Shown: in pieces, positions 1 through 7,731 of the stretch
Layout: each line of letters begins with the position of its first letter
How positions within the stretch are numbered: position 1 is the stretch's first letter
Source: JAGZHZ01 sp965150505
GTDB lineage: Bacteria; Bacillota; Clostridia; Lachnospirales; Lachnospiraceae
NCBI GenBank assembly: GCA_965150505.1
Contig: CBCTVZ010000023.1
Span: forward strand, 1-27,600
Direction of reading: 5' to 3'
Length of the DNA: 27,600 bases
Notes under the pieces: model-generated
The model's database searches: none
The model's input: only the letters and a program-made list of their open reading frames with translations
What the model was told of the DNA's origin: nothing
Made by a program: the position numbers and the translations under genes

Positions 1-168
1 AAGTGGCGTTGACGTTTGGGTCTTACGCAACAGGAATCTGTGAACCGTGTCAGGTCAGGAATGAAGCAGCACTAAGCAGAACCTCTTGTGTGCCGTAAGG
101 GTGCCTGAGCTGAGTTAACTGTAGAGGTAACGCTTGTGGTGGAGATTCAAAGTGCGGCGCACGGATTC
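1..168 (+). ncRNA. ffs: Signal recognition particle RNA (large, Bacillus-type), 3' part only
   Basis: This is the 3' portion of the SRP RNA, the scaffold that binds Ffh (SRP54) and targets nascent membrane and secreted proteins. The sequence aligns by eye with B. subtilis scRNA from its 'AAGTGGTGTTGACGTTTGGGTC' block onward. It contains the conserved helix 8 region (GTGAACCGTGTCAGGTC, then a GGAA tetraloop, then GAAGCAGCA at about 42-71). It also has the downstream blocks AACCTCT, TGTGCCG and GAGTTAACTG at about 80-121, and a 3' end (GCGCACGG near 156-163) that would pair with the missing 5' end. The 5' half, including the Alu domain, lies before the window. The exact 3' end is uncertain by several bases. 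The loop-closing pair is A-U rather than the usual C-G. Confidence 0.93.
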
Positions 169-191
169 AATATAAAAATAAAAAAAGTGCG

Positions 192-233
192 GCACTGATT
201 TTCAGAAGAAATGGAAAATCAGTGCTTTTTTTT
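192..233 (+). terminator. Rho-independent terminator of the SRP RNA gene
   Basis: A perfect 12-bp stem (192-203 with 214-225, arm GCACTGATTTTC) closes a 10-nt loop and is followed directly by eight T residues (226-233). It lies about 25 nt after the SRP RNA 3' end and before the next promoter. Confidence 0.9.
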
Positions 234-265
234 GTATATAGCGTCGATTTTTGCAGTATAATAGC

Positions 266-295
266 TTGCCTTTTTTTTAGTATGGATGGTATAAT
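266..295 (+). promoter_or_regulatory. Sigma-A type promoter for the M3 peptidase gene
   Basis: TTGCCT (266-271), an 18-nt spacer and TATAAT (290-295) give a good sigma-A match about 50 nt before the TTG start at 347. A second TATAAT at 257-262 lacks a comparable -35 box. Confidence 0.6.
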
Positions 296-346
296 AATAC
301 ACTGTAATAAATATTACGATTCACAAAGTGACAGGAGGAAGGATAT

Positions 347-2026
347 TTGAAATTTCAGGACATGCCGTATAAACGTGTAGACTTCGCAGAAATTCAGAAG
401 AGATTTCAGGATCTGATGGAGGAATTTCAAAATGCAAAAAGTGGAGAAGAACAGTTTGAAATTCACAAAAAGTATTACAGCCTGACAGATGATGTGGAAA
501 CATTTTCTACTCTGGCAGAAATTCGCCATGACGGGGATACTGCGGATGCTTACTATAAAGAAGAAAATGCTTACTATGACGCTTCCATGCCAGCATATAA
601 AGACATGGTAATAAAATATCAGAAGATGTTATTTGAGTCTCCATATAGAGATTATCTGGAAGAAAAGATTGGCCATGTTGCATTTAAGAGCATGGAACTT
701 GCAAATAAAGGATTTGATGAGAAGATTATCGAACTGATGCAGGAAGAAAATGCGCTGTCAACAAAATATTCCAATCTGCTTGCTTCCGCACAGATTGAGT
801 GGGACGGCGAGATCTTAAATCTTTCTCTGATGACACCGTATCTGCAAAGCGAGAATCAGGAGATCCGAAACCGCGCATATCAGAAATATATCGCATATTT
901 TGAGAGCGTTGGAGAGGAACTGGATCAGATTTACGACCAGCTTGTCAAAAACAGAACGGCGCAGGCAAGAGCGCTTGGGTATAAAAACTATGTGGAATTG
1001 GGATATTATCGAATGAACCGTAATAGCTACGGACAGGAAGACATTGAAAAATTCCGCAAACAGGTCAAAGAAGATTTTGTGCCATTTGTGAAAAAAGTGC
1101 ATGAGAGAAGAAAAAATCGTTTAGGTCTGGAAAAACTGACTCATAAAGAAGAAGGCGTTTACTTCCCACAGGGAAATCCAAAGCCAGTTGGAACACCGGA
1201 AGAAATTTTAAAATGCGGTCAGAATATGTATGCCGAACTGTCAGAAGAGACAAAACAATTTATGGATTTTATGATAGAGAATGAACTGTTTGATGTTCTG
1301 GGCAGAAAGACAAAAAGAGGCGGCGGATATATGACATATCTTCCAAATCATCAGGCTCCGTTTGTTTTTGCCAATTTTAATGGAACAAGCGGTGATGTGG
1401 ATGTCATCACGCATGAATGCGGCCACGCATTTCAGGGATATCTTGCTGGTATGGACCCAATCAAAGAACACAGAGATATCACGATGGAGACAGCAGAGAT
1501 TCATTCGATGTCTATGGAATTTTTTACAGATCCATGGATGGAAAACTTTTTTGGAGAGCGTTATCAGGATTTCTTAAAAATGCAGTTGGAAGATGCCATC
1601 ATCTTTATTCCATACGGTACGATGGTAGACGAGTTCCAGCATATTGTATATGAAAATCCAGATATGACTCCGAAGGAACGCCATGCAGTATGGAGAAAAT
1701 TGGAAGATGAGTATCGTCCATACTTATCTTATGAAGATGCGTTCTTTGATGAGGGACGAATCTGGCAGAAACAACAGCATATTTATCGATCACCGTTCTA
1801 TTATATTGATTATGTGTTAGCTGAAACGTGCGCATTCCAGTATAAAATCTGGATGGATGAAGATTATAAGGGCGCATGGGAAAGCTATCTGAAACTGTGC
1901 AGACTTTCTGCAAGTGATTTCTATGGAAATATGCTAAAAGAAGTTGGATTGAAAGTGCCGTTTAAAGAAGGCAGCATGAAGATGATTGCAGAAAAATTAG
2001 AAGAGAAATTATCAAAAATCGTATGA
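347..2026 (+). CDS. M3 family oligoendopeptidase (zinc metallopeptidase)
   Basis: A 559-residue cytoplasmic zinc peptidase that should cut short peptides, probably those brought in by the importer encoded just downstream. The zinc motif HECGH is at residues 356-360 within DVDVITHECGHAFQGY. The third ligand is probably E384 in the ETAEIHSMSMEFF segment, about 25 residues later as usual in M3 enzymes. There is no signal peptide. The HEcGHAFQ context fits the M3 subgroup that TIGRFAMs separates from PepF (PepF has a THELGHS-type context), so I do not use pepF. The start is TTG: AGGAGG at 333-338 is 8 nt upstream, while the next ATG (362) is too far from it. The length is normal for the group. 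The stop overlaps the next start (ATGA), suggesting translational coupling. The family call is confident; the substrate range is inferred. Confidence 0.95.
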   Translation: MKFQDMPYKRVDFAEIQKRFQDLMEEFQNAKSGEEQFEIHKKYYSLTDDVETFSTLAEIRHDGDTADAYYKEENAYYDASMPAYKDMVIKYQKMLFESPYRDYLEEKIGHVAFKSMELANKGFDEKIIELMQEENALSTKYSNLLASAQIEWDGEILNLSLMTPYLQSENQEIRNRAYQKYIAYFESVGEELDQIYDQLVKNRTAQARALGYKNYVELGYYRMNRNSYGQEDIEKFRKQVKEDFVPFVKKVHERRKNRLGLEKLTHKEEGVYFPQGNPKPVGTPEEILKCGQNMYAELSEETKQFMDFMIENELFDVLGRKTKRGGGYMTYLPNHQAPFVFANFNGTSGDVDVITHECGHAFQGYLAGMDPIKEHRDITMETAEIHSMSMEFFTDPWMENFFGERYQDFLKMQLEDAIIFIPYGTMVDEFQHIVYENPDMTPKERHAVWRKLEDEYRPYLSYEDAFFDEGRIWQKQQHIYRSPFYYIDYVLAETCAFQYKIWMDEDYKGAWESYLKLCRLSASDFYGNMLKEVGLKVPFKEGSMKMIAEKLEEKLSKIV

Positions 2027-2574
2027 AAAAATATATCAATCAGTACCGGACAGAGACGGTTCGCGGAGAGAATAATAAAAAAATCCGCAATGTCATTTAT
2101 ACGGGAGACTATTACGAAGTAAAAAAAGAAAAGGTAAAGAGAAAAGATTTTTTCCTTTCCGCAGTTTTTTTTATGATTCTTCATTTTGCGGCTGGAATGT
2201 TAAACACGCCGAGCAGCAGAGTGTTTTACGTTGTGCTTCCCTATACGATTTTATTTTTGCCGGGAGTCTATTTTATAATGGGAGCATTTACCTTTAATAA
2301 GGCATCTAAAAAGATGGAATTCCCGACGTATGAAAAGTCGATTGTCCGAATCAGAAGAAGTCTCAGAGGTATGAGCTGGGGGCTTGGCTATCTGTTGATT
2401 GCAGAGATGATTTTTACGGTCATTCATTTGAACCAGAATGGTCTGCAAAATCAGGAGTGGCTAAGAGAAGGTGGATTTTTAGTGATCTGTGTTGCAAATT
2501 TTGTACAGATTATTAGAAATAAAAGAAATATAGATGGGGTGGAGGTAAAAATTTCCCCTTCATCTAAAAATTAA
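2023..2574 (+). CDS. Small multipass membrane protein of unknown function
   Basis: A 183-residue protein I do not recognise. The N-terminal ~40 residues are charged and soluble (KKYINQYRTE..., rich in Lys/Arg). About four hydrophobic segments follow, near residues 44-61, 67-89, 115-134 and 149-163. A basic loop lies between TM2 and TM3 (YEKSIVRIRRSLRG) and the C-terminal tail is short and polar. The ATG overlaps the stop of the M3 peptidase by 4 nt (ATGA), so it is very probably translated from the same message. The binding-protein gene starts 16 nt after its stop. The position between an intracellular peptidase and a peptide importer suggests a role in peptide uptake or its control, but nothing in the sequence proves this. 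Confidence 0.85.
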   Translation: MKKYINQYRTETVRGENNKKIRNVIYTGDYYEVKKEKVKRKDFFLSAVFFMILHFAAGMLNTPSSRVFYVVLPYTILFLPGVYFIMGAFTFNKASKKMEFPTYEKSIVRIRRSLRGMSWGLGYLLIAEMIFTVIHLNQNGLQNQEWLREGGFLVICVANFVQIIRNKRNIDGVEVKISPSSKN

Positions 2575-2590
2575 AAGGAGGATCAGAATT

Positions 2591-4828
2591 ATGAGAAGAA
2601 ACAAAAAATTAGTCTCTGCTTTACTGACCGGAACAATGGTAGCCGGTATGGTAGGAAGCATGGCATATGCTGCAGAAGACACACCACTTGTAGTTGGAGT
2701 AACAAACTTCAATGAAAAATTTTCACCTCTGTTCGCAGAGCAGGTTTATGACAATGATGTCGCAGACATCGTTTCTCCATGGATTTTGACACTGGACAGA
2801 AGCGGTCTGCCTGTATGGAAAGGAATCGAAGGAGAGACAAGAGAGTACAACGGAACAGATTATACTTACTATGGAATGGCAGATGTCACAATGACAAGAA
2901 ATGAAGAGACAGATGAGACAATCTACAACTTCAAACTGCGTGATGACATTTATTTTACAGATGGTGTAAACCTGACAGCAGATGACGTAATCTTTACACT
3001 CTACGCATTCTGCGATACAAGCTATGACGGAAACCAGACTTTATATTCCCAGAATATTAAAGGATTAAAGAACTACCGTGCAAACTCTACTGTTGCAGAT
3101 TCTGTTACAGAAGAAAAAGTAACAGCAGCTCTGGAAGAAATGCCAGAAGGATTAAAAACAAGCATCGTAGATAACGTAATCACTCCACTTCTGACATCTG
3201 AGATGGCATGGTGTGAAGAAAACTATGAAGGATTTGGAATGGAATCTGCGACTGAGCTGTACGTTGAATATTATGCGTTAGATGAAGCATACGATCCAGG
3301 CGATAAAACACAGGAAGAAGTAATCGCAGACGTAATTGCAATGTATGATGGAGATTATGCAACTCTTGGCGCAAACTACGGAGATGAAGAAACCATCACA
3401 GGTCAGGCAGTAAGCGCAGCTGAGACATATCTGATCGAAGAGATGAAAGCAAACGGTGAAGGCGAAGAAGTTCCAAACATCGAAGGTATCAAAAAATTAG
3501 GCGATTATGAAGTAGAAGTTACATTAAACGGATATGACGCTACAACACCATATCGTTTCAACTTCGGTATCGTACCTCTTCACTACTACGGTGATGAAAG
3601 TATGTATGATTATGAAAATAATCAGTTTGGATTCACAAGAGGAGATATTTCTGCTATGAAAGAAAAATCTACAAAACCTCTTGGATATGGACCTTACAAA
3701 TTTGTAAAATATGAAAACAAGATCGTTTATCTGGAAGCAAACGAAGATTACTTCTTAGGCGCTCCAAAGACAAAATATATCCAGTTAAAAGAGACAGATG
3801 ACTCTGACAAGATCCCAGCAGTTCAGCAGGGTACAGCAGATATCTCTGATCCAGACGGAAGCAAATCTGCATTTGAGCAGATCGGCGGCATCAACGGAAA
3901 TGGAGAATTAAACGGTGATGTAATCAACACAGTTCTGACAGAGAATCTGGGATATGGATACATCGGAATCAACGCTTCTACTGTAAATGTAGGCGGAGAT
4001 GCAGGATCTGACGCTTCCAAAAACTTAAGAAAAGCACTTGCTACAATTCTCTCTGTATATCGTGATGTAAACATTGATTCTTACTATGGAGAAGCAGCTG
4101 CTGTTATCGACTACCCAATCTCCAATACTTCATGGGCAGCTCCTAAAAAATCTGATGCAGATTACAAAGTAGCTTACTCTGTAGATGCAGACGGAAACGA
4201 TATCTACACAGCTGATATGACAGCAGAACAGAAATATGAAGCAGCAAAACAGGCAGCTTTAGGATTCTTAGAGGCAGCTGGATACACAGTTGAAAATGGA
4301 AAAGCTGTTGCAGCTCCAGAAGGCGCTAAGATGAGCTATGAATTGATGATCGGTGCAGACGGAAAAGGAGATCATCCAAGCTTTGGTATCATCGCAGATG
4401 CAAAGAAAGCTCTGGGAGAAATCGGAATCGAATTAATCATCAATGACTTAAGTGATGCAGGACAGTTATATGAAAGCATGAGCGCTCATACAACAGAACT
4501 GTGGGCAGCAGCATGGGCAGCAGACGCAGATCCTGATATGTATCAGACTTACTACAGCAACCAGCCAAGTAACCACTACTGTATCGCAGATTCCAAACTG
4601 GATGAGATCATTATGGAAGCAAGAACAAGTGATGATCAGAATTACAGAAAACCTCTGTACAAACAGGCTCTGGATATCATCATCGACTGGGGTGTAGAAG
4701 TTCCGATCTACCAGAGAGAGAACTGTGTTGTATACAGCTCACAGCGTGTCAATGCAGATTCCTTCACAAAAGATTCTACACCATTCTACAGATGGGTAAA
4801 AGACATTGCTCTGATTGAAATGAACTAA
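2591..4828 (+). CDS. Peptide ABC transporter substrate-binding protein (SBP family 5)
   Basis: A 745-residue extracellular solute-binding protein of the oligopeptide/dipeptide class, feeding the permeases encoded next. It has a signal peptide (basic MRRNKK, hydrophobic core, AYA|AED cleavage near residue 27). SBP_bac_5 features follow: DDIYFTDGVNLTADDVIFTL near residue 118-136, PLGYGPYKF near 365, and a C-terminal AAWAADADPDMYQTYYS block. Two oddities stand out. First, no lipobox Cys is present, so lipid anchoring is not predicted, although Gram-positive importers normally use lipoproteins. Second, at 745 residues it is about 200 longer than a typical OppA/DppA, with extra acidic helical sequence roughly at 170-297. 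AAAGGAGG sits 8-9 nt before the ATG. Codon use is strongly biased (GAA, GCA, AAA, GGA; few rare codons), suggesting high expression. Substrate specificity cannot be read. Confidence 0.95.
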   Translation: MRRNKKLVSALLTGTMVAGMVGSMAYAAEDTPLVVGVTNFNEKFSPLFAEQVYDNDVADIVSPWILTLDRSGLPVWKGIEGETREYNGTDYTYYGMADVTMTRNEETDETIYNFKLRDDIYFTDGVNLTADDVIFTLYAFCDTSYDGNQTLYSQNIKGLKNYRANSTVADSVTEEKVTAALEEMPEGLKTSIVDNVITPLLTSEMAWCEENYEGFGMESATELYVEYYALDEAYDPGDKTQEEVIADVIAMYDGDYATLGANYGDEETITGQAVSAAETYLIEEMKANGEGEEVPNIEGIKKLGDYEVEVTLNGYDATTPYRFNFGIVPLHYYGDESMYDYENNQFGFTRGDISAMKEKSTKPLGYGPYKFVKYENKIVYLEANEDYFLGAPKTKYIQLKETDDSDKIPAVQQGTADISDPDGSKSAFEQIGGINGNGELNGDVINTVLTENLGYGYIGINASTVNVGGDAGSDASKNLRKALATILSVYRDVNIDSYYGEAAAVIDYPISNTSWAAPKKSDADYKVAYSVDADGNDIYTADMTAEQKYEAAKQAALGFLEAAGYTVENGKAVAAPEGAKMSYELMIGADGKGDHPSFGIIADAKKALGEIGIELIINDLSDAGQLYESMSAHTTELWAAAWAADADPDMYQTYYSNQPSNHYCIADSKLDEIIMEARTSDDQNYRKPLYKQALDIIIDWGVEVPIYQRENCVVYSSQRVNADSFTKDSTPFYRWVKDIALIEMN

Positions 4829-4883
4829 AATAATGCAGCAGTTCGGCATTAAATATAAGAGAAAAGACATAAGGAACTGATGG

Positions 4884-4957
4884 TTTGGGCCCGTCTTTGC
4901 GGGTCCAAATGTAGGTGAAACGGGAGGAGAGAATTTCTTTCCCCTCGCTTCACCTAC
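4884..4957 (+). promoter_or_regulatory. Two intercistronic stem-loops between binding protein and permease genes
   Basis: The first is a 10-bp stem (TTTGGGCCCG 4884-4893 with CGGGTCCAAA 4900-4909, one G-U, loop TCTTTG). The second is a long imperfect hairpin (GTAGGTGAA 4911-4919 with TTCACCTAC 4949-4957, continuing inward through a GGAGGAGA/TCTTTCCCC region). Neither is followed by a T-run, so they are not classic terminators. They probably protect the 3' end of the abundant binding-protein message or reduce expression of the downstream permeases and ATPases, as known for other SBP-first ABC operons. The inner GGAGGAGAGA is sequestered and not followed by a start codon. Confidence 0.65.
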
Positions 4958-4978
4958 AGTAAACAGAAAGGATTGGAT

Positions 4979-5965
4979 ATGAAAAAATTTGTTATTAGAA
5001 GATTAGCACTGTCTGTGGTAATCTTGTTCTTTGTTTCATTCATTATCTATTCCATTGAACGCTGCCTGCCATCTTCTTTTGTAGAGACAAAAGCAAGGAC
5101 GATGTCAGAGAAACCAGGAGCAAAATCATATGATGAACTGGTAGATGAACTAAATGCAGCGTATGGACTGGACAAATCTATAGTACCAGGATATTTGCAT
5201 TGGGCCGGACAGGCAATCCGCGGTGAATTTGGCGATTCCTGGGAGTGGAACAAACCTGTTACAGAAAAATTTAAAGAAGTAATCTGGTATTCTTTTGCCG
5301 TCGGAGTACTTGCCTTTATTTTACAAATTGGAATTGCGGTTCCTCTTGGAATTTTGGCGGCGCGAAAGCAGTACAGTAAAGTGGATTATGGAATAACTGT
5401 ATTTGCTTTGATTGGTATATCGCTGCCATCTTTCTTCTTTGCAACACTGTTAAAATATTTCTTCTCTATTAAACTGGGATGGTTTGACTTGTACGGTGTT
5501 GTAGGGCGTATGCACGAACAATTAAGTCCATTTGGAAAAGTGATGGATATTGCAAAACATCTTGTTCTTCCGATTGCCACTCTTTTGATTGTCCAGATCG
5601 GTAGTTTGATGCGTTATACAAGAACAAATATGCTCGAAGTATTAAATGCAGACTATATCCGTACAGCGCGCGCGAAGGGATTGCCGGAAAGCCGTGTAAT
5701 CAATCATCACGCATTCCGAAATACTCTGATTCCAATTATTACAATTCTTGCGAACCAGCTGCCAGGTCTGTTTTCAGGAGCTTTAATTACAGAAACACTG
5801 TTCCAGATTCCAGGTATTGGCTACACTTCCTATCAGTGTCTGACAAAAGGAGATATTCCTTTTACTATGTTCTATATGACATTTATTGCATTCTTGACAT
5901 TAATGGGAACACTGCTTGCTGATATTTTATATGCAGTGGCTGATCCTCGTGTCAGAGTTAACTAA
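4979..5965 (+). CDS. oppB: Oligopeptide ABC transporter permease, OppB/DppB type
   Basis: A 328-residue inner-membrane permease forming half of the translocation channel. It has an N-terminal TM helix (KKFVIRRLALSVVILFFVSFIIYSI) and the OppB-type external segment with the LNAAYGLD and GEFGDSW motifs. Five further TM segments follow, along with the EAA cytoplasmic loop for ATPase contact (YIRTARAKGLPESRVINHHAFRN). The C-terminus ends ADILYAVADPRVRVN, as usual. I place the start at ATG 4979: AAAGG (4967-4971) is 7 nt before it, whereas the in-frame TTG at 4973 would leave only 1 nt. Length is typical. The next gene follows after 15 nt. The choice between Opp and Dpp naming is not decided by sequence. 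Confidence 0.95.
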   Translation: MKKFVIRRLALSVVILFFVSFIIYSIERCLPSSFVETKARTMSEKPGAKSYDELVDELNAAYGLDKSIVPGYLHWAGQAIRGEFGDSWEWNKPVTEKFKEVIWYSFAVGVLAFILQIGIAVPLGILAARKQYSKVDYGITVFALIGISLPSFFFATLLKYFFSIKLGWFDLYGVVGRMHEQLSPFGKVMDIAKHLVLPIATLLIVQIGSLMRYTRTNMLEVLNADYIRTARAKGLPESRVINHHAFRNTLIPIITILANQLPGLFSGALITETLFQIPGIGYTSYQCLTKGDIPFTMFYMTFIAFLTLMGTLLADILYAVADPRVRVN

Positions 5966-5980
5966 GAAGGGAGAAGAAGT

Positions 5981-7723
5981 ATGAAAAAAGAAGACACAAA
6001 AGCCGAAAATAAACATATAAGTACTTCAAAATCCCTGGATGATGAGCAGAGAGTAAAAGTACTTTCACCAGGAGCAATGGTTGCGAAGAGATTCTTCCGA
6101 AACAGACTTGCTATGGTGGGGCTGGTGATTTTGATTTGTATGTTCCTGTTTTCTTTTGTAGGAGGAGCATTGACACCTTATAAAGAAGATCAGGTATTCC
6201 GTAAAACTGATACTATTTTAAAAGATTATGTTGGAGTGACGAAAAACAGTGCATATCGTCTGATTCCTGCGGAAGGGAAAAACCTTCCTTCCTCTATTGT
6301 TTCAGCACTGACAAACGCAGCAAATAATGAAGAAGAATCTTTTGAAGCAAATAATACGACGTATTATCTGACAAAAGAAGGAGAAGAATTTTATTCGATT
6401 GCCGGCGGTTCACAGATTGCAACTGCACTGGCATTAAAAGGAAACTATCGATTCAATGAGAGCGGAAGCGTTCCGCTGACTGATGAAGCGAAAAAGGCGA
6501 TTGCGGAAGCAATCGATAATGACAAGACCGTTGCTGAGGTCGGTGATACAGAATATCAGATTTCTAAAAAAGGAAAACAGTATCTGATTTCCGTTGTAGA
6601 TAATCTGGGAATGGCAACAAAGAAAGTATTTTCTACTGCTTCCTCAGATACTGAAATCTCATATGATTTTCAGTTTGCAGTAGAGAAAGCGATTGCTGCC
6701 GGAGAGACATCCGTAACAGTGGACGGAGAAACTTATAAACTGGATGTAGACAAAGAGAATCATTCAGCGATGATCTCCAAAGGAGAAGAAGAATACGCAT
6801 ACGTTTCTTACTATGTCATGAATATGATTCAGAAATCTGATTTCCTCAGTCTGGATCTGAGAAGAGAGATCGAAAGAGCAGTAAGCAGCGGAGAGACAGC
6901 GCTTACTTTTACAGCTGCTGAAGGAGCAGAGGAAACATTCCGCATTCAGGTAAGAGACAATCAGTATACTGTTAAGAAAAATACACAGACACATTTGAAT
7001 GATACGTTTGCATCTCCATCAAAAGAACACTGGCTGGGAACTGATGGAAATGGTATGGATATGATGACGCGTCTGATGTTTGGAGGAAGAATTTCTCTGC
7101 TGATTGGATTTGTCGTTATTTTGATCGAAATTGTTTTAGGTATGCTGGTAGGAGGAATTGCCGGATACTTTGGCGGATGGGTGGATACAATCCTGATGCG
7201 TATTGTAGATATCGTAATCTGTATTCCATCTATGCCTCTGTACCTGATCTTAGGATCTGTTATGGACTATCTTCAGGTAGACCCAAGAATGCGTATCTTT
7301 ATGCTGTGTCTGATCCTTGGACTGATCAGCTGGACAACCATCGCTCGTATGACACGAGGTCAGATTCTTTCTCTTAGAGAGCAGGAATTTATGATTGCCA
7401 CAGAAGCGACAGGTATCCGTGTCAGCAGAAGAATTATGAAACATCTTGTTCCAAATGTTATTCCTCAGATTATCGTAATCTCTACAATGGAATTAGGTTC
7501 TGTAATCTTGATGGAGGCGACCTTGAGTTTCTTGGGATTAGGTGTAAAATTCCCGTATGCTTCATGGGGAAATATCGTAAATGCGGTAAATGACAGTTAT
7601 GTATTAACGAACTACTGGTTCGTATGGATTCCAGCCGGATGCCTGATTCTGCTGACTGTATTAGGATTCAACTTTGTAGGTGATGGTCTGCGTGATGCGT
7701 TTGACCCGAAGATGAAGAGGTAG
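5981..7723 (+). CDS. oppC: Oligopeptide ABC transporter permease, OppC/DppC type, with a ~265-residue repetitive insertion
   Basis: A 580-residue permease, nearly twice the usual ~300. Cytoplasmic N-terminus 1-42, TM1 about 43-63. The standard OppC core starts only at HWLGTDGNGMD (350-360), with TMs near 373-395, 418-430, 441-455, 493-515 and 545-567. The EAA loop is at about 470-490 (EFMIATEATGIRVSRRIMKHL). Residues ~75-340 are an insertion in the external loop after TM1. It seems to hold four divergent ~55-65-residue repeats, each a short helix (for example FQFAVEKAIAAGE, LRREIERAVSSGE, DEAKKAIAEAIDND, LPSSIVSALTNAAN) followed by a beta-like TYKL/TFRI/EYQI/TYYL stretch and a second charged hairpin. 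RBS AAGGGAG is well placed. The insertion probably faces the binding protein; its function is unknown. Confidence 0.94.
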   Translation: MKKEDTKAENKHISTSKSLDDEQRVKVLSPGAMVAKRFFRNRLAMVGLVILICMFLFSFVGGALTPYKEDQVFRKTDTILKDYVGVTKNSAYRLIPAEGKNLPSSIVSALTNAANNEEESFEANNTTYYLTKEGEEFYSIAGGSQIATALALKGNYRFNESGSVPLTDEAKKAIAEAIDNDKTVAEVGDTEYQISKKGKQYLISVVDNLGMATKKVFSTASSDTEISYDFQFAVEKAIAAGETSVTVDGETYKLDVDKENHSAMISKGEEEYAYVSYYVMNMIQKSDFLSLDLRREIERAVSSGETALTFTAAEGAEETFRIQVRDNQYTVKKNTQTHLNDTFASPSKEHWLGTDGNGMDMMTRLMFGGRISLLIGFVVILIEIVLGMLVGGIAGYFGGWVDTILMRIVDIVICIPSMPLYLILGSVMDYLQVDPRMRIFMLCLILGLISWTTIARMTRGQILSLREQEFMIATEATGIRVSRRIMKHLVPNVIPQIIVISTMELGSVILMEATLSFLGLGVKFPYASWGNIVNAVNDSYVLTNYWFVWIPAGCLILLTVLGFNFVGDGLRDAFDPKMKR

Positions 7724-7731
7724 GTGAAACC

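Noticed and set aside
149..193. Direct repeats AAAGTGCGGC (149-158, 184-193) and GATTCAA (144-150, 164-170) near the SRP RNA 3' end
   Set aside because: Short repeats between the RNA end and its terminator with no insertion-element features; probably a small local duplication.
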